From contig JAISSE010000195.1 in assembly GCA_031273285.1 (NCBI GenBank), positions 1-6,924 on the forward strand: DNA of 6,924 nt, read 5' to 3'. The first letter of the stretch is position 1. Each line of letters starts with the position of its first letter. Of the stretch, positions 4,667 to 6,924 are shown in pieces. The translations under genes and the position numbers were made by a program. The notes under the pieces were generated by a model. The model had not been told where the DNA came from. It made no database searches and saw only the letters and a list, made by a program, of their open reading frames with translations. This DNA comes from Prevotellaceae bacterium. GTDB lineage: Bacteria > Bacteroidota > Bacteroidia > Bacteroidales > UBA932.

Positions 4667-6856
4667 TCAATGAAAAAACAGCAGTTCCCTGTATTTCGGC
4701 ATGGGCCACAGCTCGTCGTCAATAATCATCTCCAGTTTGTCGATATGATACCTGATATCGTCCAGAAACGGAAGCACATTGCCGAAATATGATTCCGCCC
4801 GTTCGATGATGTCTTCGATTGCATTGGCTTTTTTCCGTTGATCAATCATTTGATATACTTTTATATTGATATCCATGACGTGGCGGGATATTTTTTCCAG
4901 CGCCCGCATCTGGGGGATAATCATGTCTCCGGATTTTTCGCCGAACAGTTGCTGAAGACCCTGCACATTCCGGATAAGGGTATTCTGATACCGGATTGCC
5001 GTCGGAATTATGTGATTCAATGCCAGATCGCCCAGTACGCGGGATTCTATCTGCAACTTTTTGAGAAAAGTTTCGTTCTTGATTTCGTAACGCGACTCCA
5101 GTTCCCGTTTCGAAAGCACTCCCGATTCCGTCAGCAGTTTCACCGATTTCGGATTGAGATAAGCCTTGAAAGCATCCGTAACGCTGTTGATTATGCCCAG
5201 CTTTCGTTTTTCCGCCTCTTTTCTCCACTCTTCCGAATAACTGTTGCCGCCGAACAGAATCTTTTTCGACTTCACGATGAAAGTCCGCAAAACCTTGAGT
5301 ATGGCTTCATCCTTCTTGACATCGTTTTCGATCAGTTTGTCCACTTCGGTCTTGAAAACAGTCAGCTGCTGTGCCACCGCAGTGTTCAGAATCAGCAGGG
5401 ATGCGGCACAGTTGCTGCTTGCACCGACGGCGCGAAACTCGAAGCGATTGCCCGAAAACGTAAACGGCGACGTCCTGTTTCGGTCGGTCGTATCTGGCAT
5501 TATCTCTGGTATTTTACCCATGATATCCAGTTTCACCTCCGTTTTTTCGTCCGGAGTCATTTTTTTATTGGGGATTTTTTCTTCCAGCGAATTAAGTACC
5601 TTTTGCAGAGTTTCACCGATAAATACGGACATTATCGGCGGCGGAGCCTCGTAGGTGCCGAGACGCTGAAAGTTACTCAGATTGGTAACGCTCGACATCA
5701 GCAACCCTCCGTGTTCGTGTACGGCATGAATGGTGCATATGAAGAATGTGAGAAACTGTAGATTATTGCGCGGAGTTTTGCCCGGAGAAAGCAGATTGAC
5801 CCCCTGGTCGGAAACCATCGACCAGTTGCAGTGTTTGCCGGAACCGTTGACGTCCATGTAGGGCTTTTCGTGGAAAAGCACGCGGAGATTGTGTCTTTTG
5901 GCAATATTTTTCATCAGCGACATCAGCAGCAGGTTGTGATCAACCGCCAGATTGCCTTCCTCGAAATTCGGGGCGCACTCGTACTGATTCGGCGCGACTT
6001 CGTTATGACGGGTTTTCAGCGGGATACCGAGCCTGTAGGCTTCTTCTTCAAATTCGCGCATGAACGTGGCAACCCTTTCGGGGATGGTGCCGAAATAGTG
6101 GTCGCCCAACTGCTGATTTTTCGCCGCTTCGTGTCCCATCAGGGTTCTGCCGGTCATCATAAGGTCGGGACGGGCGTGGTACAATGCCTCGTCCACAACA
6201 AAATATTCCTGCTCCAGACCGACCGTCGAAAAGACATGACGGACATCCCTGTCGAAATATTGAGCCACGGCAGAAGCTGCCTTGTCCAGAACAGCCAGCG
6301 ACTTCAGAAACGGGGCTTTGAAGTCGAGCGCTTCGCCGGTGAACGATACGAATACCGTGGGGATACAGAGCGTTTTGTCGTGAATAAACGCCGGCGACGA
6401 AGGATCCCAGGCGGTGTATCCGCGGGCTTCGAACGTGTTGCGCAAGCCTCCGCTCGGAAAACTTGAGGCGTCCGGCTCCTGCTGTATCAGCAGCTCGCCG
6501 CGGAAATTTTCGATATAATTGCCCGATTTTGCGATTTCGAAAAACGAGTCGTGTTTTTCGGCAGTCGATTCATTCAGGGGATGAAACCAGTGAGTATAAT
6601 GTGTTACACCTTTTTCGATTGCCCACGACCTCATCCCGGAAGCGATCTGATCGGCAAATTTCCTGTTTATCTTGCTGCCTTCGTCAATAGCATCCGCCAC
6701 TGCATCGAATGCTTCGGGTGTCAGATATTTTCGCATCTTTGTCCTGTCGAAAACATTTTCCGCAAAATAGGTCGAAACAGCCGCATCCTTCCCTTCAAAA
6801 CGAACCGGCTGTCGATTGTTCAATTCGGCTAACGCCTTAAAACGCAAATTTTCCAT
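4667..6856 (-). CDS. glnN: type III glutamine synthetase (GSIII)
   Basis: Makes glutamine from glutamate, ammonia and ATP in the cytoplasm and is a main ammonia-assimilation enzyme of Bacteroidales. At 729 residues it has the length typical of GSIII, which forms large dodecamers and differs from the shorter type I enzymes. The frame is intact. Visible motifs are FPSGGLRNTFEARGYTAWDP (133-152, GSIII-specific N-terminal region), GLEQEYFVVD (213-222, metal-binding Glu residues), NEVAPNQYECAPNFEE (285-300), FHEKPYMDVNGSGKHCNWS (328-346, glutamate and ammonia site) and DRNRTSPFTFSGNRFEFRAV (458-477, ATP/phosphate-binding arginines). Residues from about 500 on are the helical C-terminal extension of the family. 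The ATG at 6856 gives the expected N-terminus MENLRFKALAELNNR; an A/T-rich leader without a Shine-Dalgarno site precedes it, normal for this phylum. A good TAnnTTTG box lies 24 bases upstream, so it probably starts its own transcript. Nitrogen control is likely but no operator is recognised. Confidence 0.97.
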   Translation of the reverse strand: MENLRFKALAELNNRQPVRFEGKDAAVSTYFAENVFDRTKMRKYLTPEAFDAVADAIDEGSKINRKFADQIASGMRSWAIEKGVTHYTHWFHPLNESTAEKHDSFFEIAKSGNYIENFRGELLIQQEPDASSFPSGGLRNTFEARGYTAWDPSSPAFIHDKTLCIPTVFVSFTGEALDFKAPFLKSLAVLDKAASAVAQYFDRDVRHVFSTVGLEQEYFVVDEALYHARPDLMMTGRTLMGHEAAKNQQLGDHYFGTIPERVATFMREFEEEAYRLGIPLKTRHNEVAPNQYECAPNFEEGNLAVDHNLLLMSLMKNIAKRHNLRVLFHEKPYMDVNGSGKHCNWSMVSDQGVNLLSPGKTPRNNLQFLTFFICTIHAVHEHGGLLMSSVTNLSNFQRLGTYEAPPPIMSVFIGETLQKVLNSLEEKIPNKKMTPDEKTEVKLDIMGKIPEIMPDTTDRNRTSPFTFSGNRFEFRAVGASSNCAASLLILNTAVAQQLTVFKTEVDKLIENDVKKDEAILKVLRTFIVKSKKILFGGNSYSEEWRKEAEKRKLGIINSVTDAFKAYLNPKSVKLLTESGVLSKRELESRYEIKNETFLKKLQIESRVLGDLALNHIIPTAIRYQNTLIRNVQGLQQLFGEKSGDMIIPQMRALEKISRHVMDINIKVYQMIDQRKKANAIEDIIERAESYFGNVLPFLDDIRYHIDKLEMIIDDELWPMPKYRELLFFH

Positions 6857-6879
6857 AAAAAATACATCTTTATAATTCG

Positions 6880-6887
6880 CAAATATA
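6880..6887 (-). promoter_or_regulatory. glnN promoter -7 box
   Basis: On the minus strand TATATTTG matches the Bacteroidota -7 consensus TAnnTTTG and sits 24 bases ahead of the glnN ATG, implying a short leader of roughly 15-20 bases. The -33 position holds only a CTTTC-like sequence rather than TTTG, so the upstream half is weak. Confidence 0.55.
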
Positions 6888-6898
6888 CGATATAAATT

Positions 6899-6919
6899 GA
6901 AAATCGAAAGTTGAAAGTT
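6899..6919. repeat. 7-bp tandem repeat upstream of glnN
   Basis: Three 7-base units in register: GAAAATC (6899-6905), GAAAGTT (6906-6912) and GAAAGTT (6913-6919), followed by GAAAA at the window edge, so the array may continue. It lies directly upstream of the glnN -7 box, over the expected -33 region. The period equals that of the repeat at 2897-2924 although the unit differs. Confidence 0.55.
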
Positions 6920-6924
6920 GAAAA

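Noticed and set aside
4838..6466. Plus-strand open frames opposite glnN (4838-5761 and 5831-6466)
   Set aside because: They mirror the codon structure of the intact glutamine synthetase gene on the other strand and show no family motifs.

Overview
The window looks like chromosomal DNA of a Bacteroidota bacterium, most likely a gut-type Bacteroidales. The evidence is a type III glutamine synthetase of about 729 residues, a GH125 mannosidase typical of glycan-foraging Bacteroidales, an IS1380-family insertion sequence, a DUF2400/TIGR02757 gene, A/T-rich leaders without clear Shine-Dalgarno sites, and promoter-like TAnnTTTG boxes in front of several genes. These assignments rest on family motifs read by eye; no database search was run.

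Layout, left to right. (1) Positions 1-1054, + strand: the C-terminal three quarters of a GH125 exo-alpha-1,6-mannosidase, cut by the window edge. (2) 1072-1482, + strand: a HicB-type antitoxin/repressor (pseudo-RNase H domain plus helix-turn-helix) directly behind the mannosidase stop codon, with no hicA toxin in view. (3) About 1511-2834: a decayed IS1380-family element. Its transposase, on the - strand, is split by three single-base losses and probably one in-frame deletion. A striking 73-bp two-lobed palindrome (1513-1585) ends it and looks like its terminator and/or end structure. (4) 2835-2993: a non-coding gap with 7-bp and 9-bp tandem repeats and a small hairpin. (5) 2994-6856, - strand: a housekeeping block transcribed right to left. 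It holds glnN (type III glutamine synthetase), a 101-bp gap with a promoter-like box, then an M48 lipoprotein metallopeptidase whose TGA stop directly abuts the ATG of a TIGR02757/DUF2400 gene. (6) 6857-6924: the glnN promoter region and another 7-bp tandem repeat running to the window edge.

The right half is an ordinary conserved core: ammonia assimilation, envelope protein quality control and a conserved HhH-GPD-like protein of unknown role. The left half is an accessory zone where a glycan-use gene meets an orphan antitoxin and a dead transposon. I found no convincing new multi-gene system. The features most worth a second look are the two-lobed palindrome, the orphan hicB fused to the end of the mannosidase gene, and the pattern of frameshifts in the transposase.
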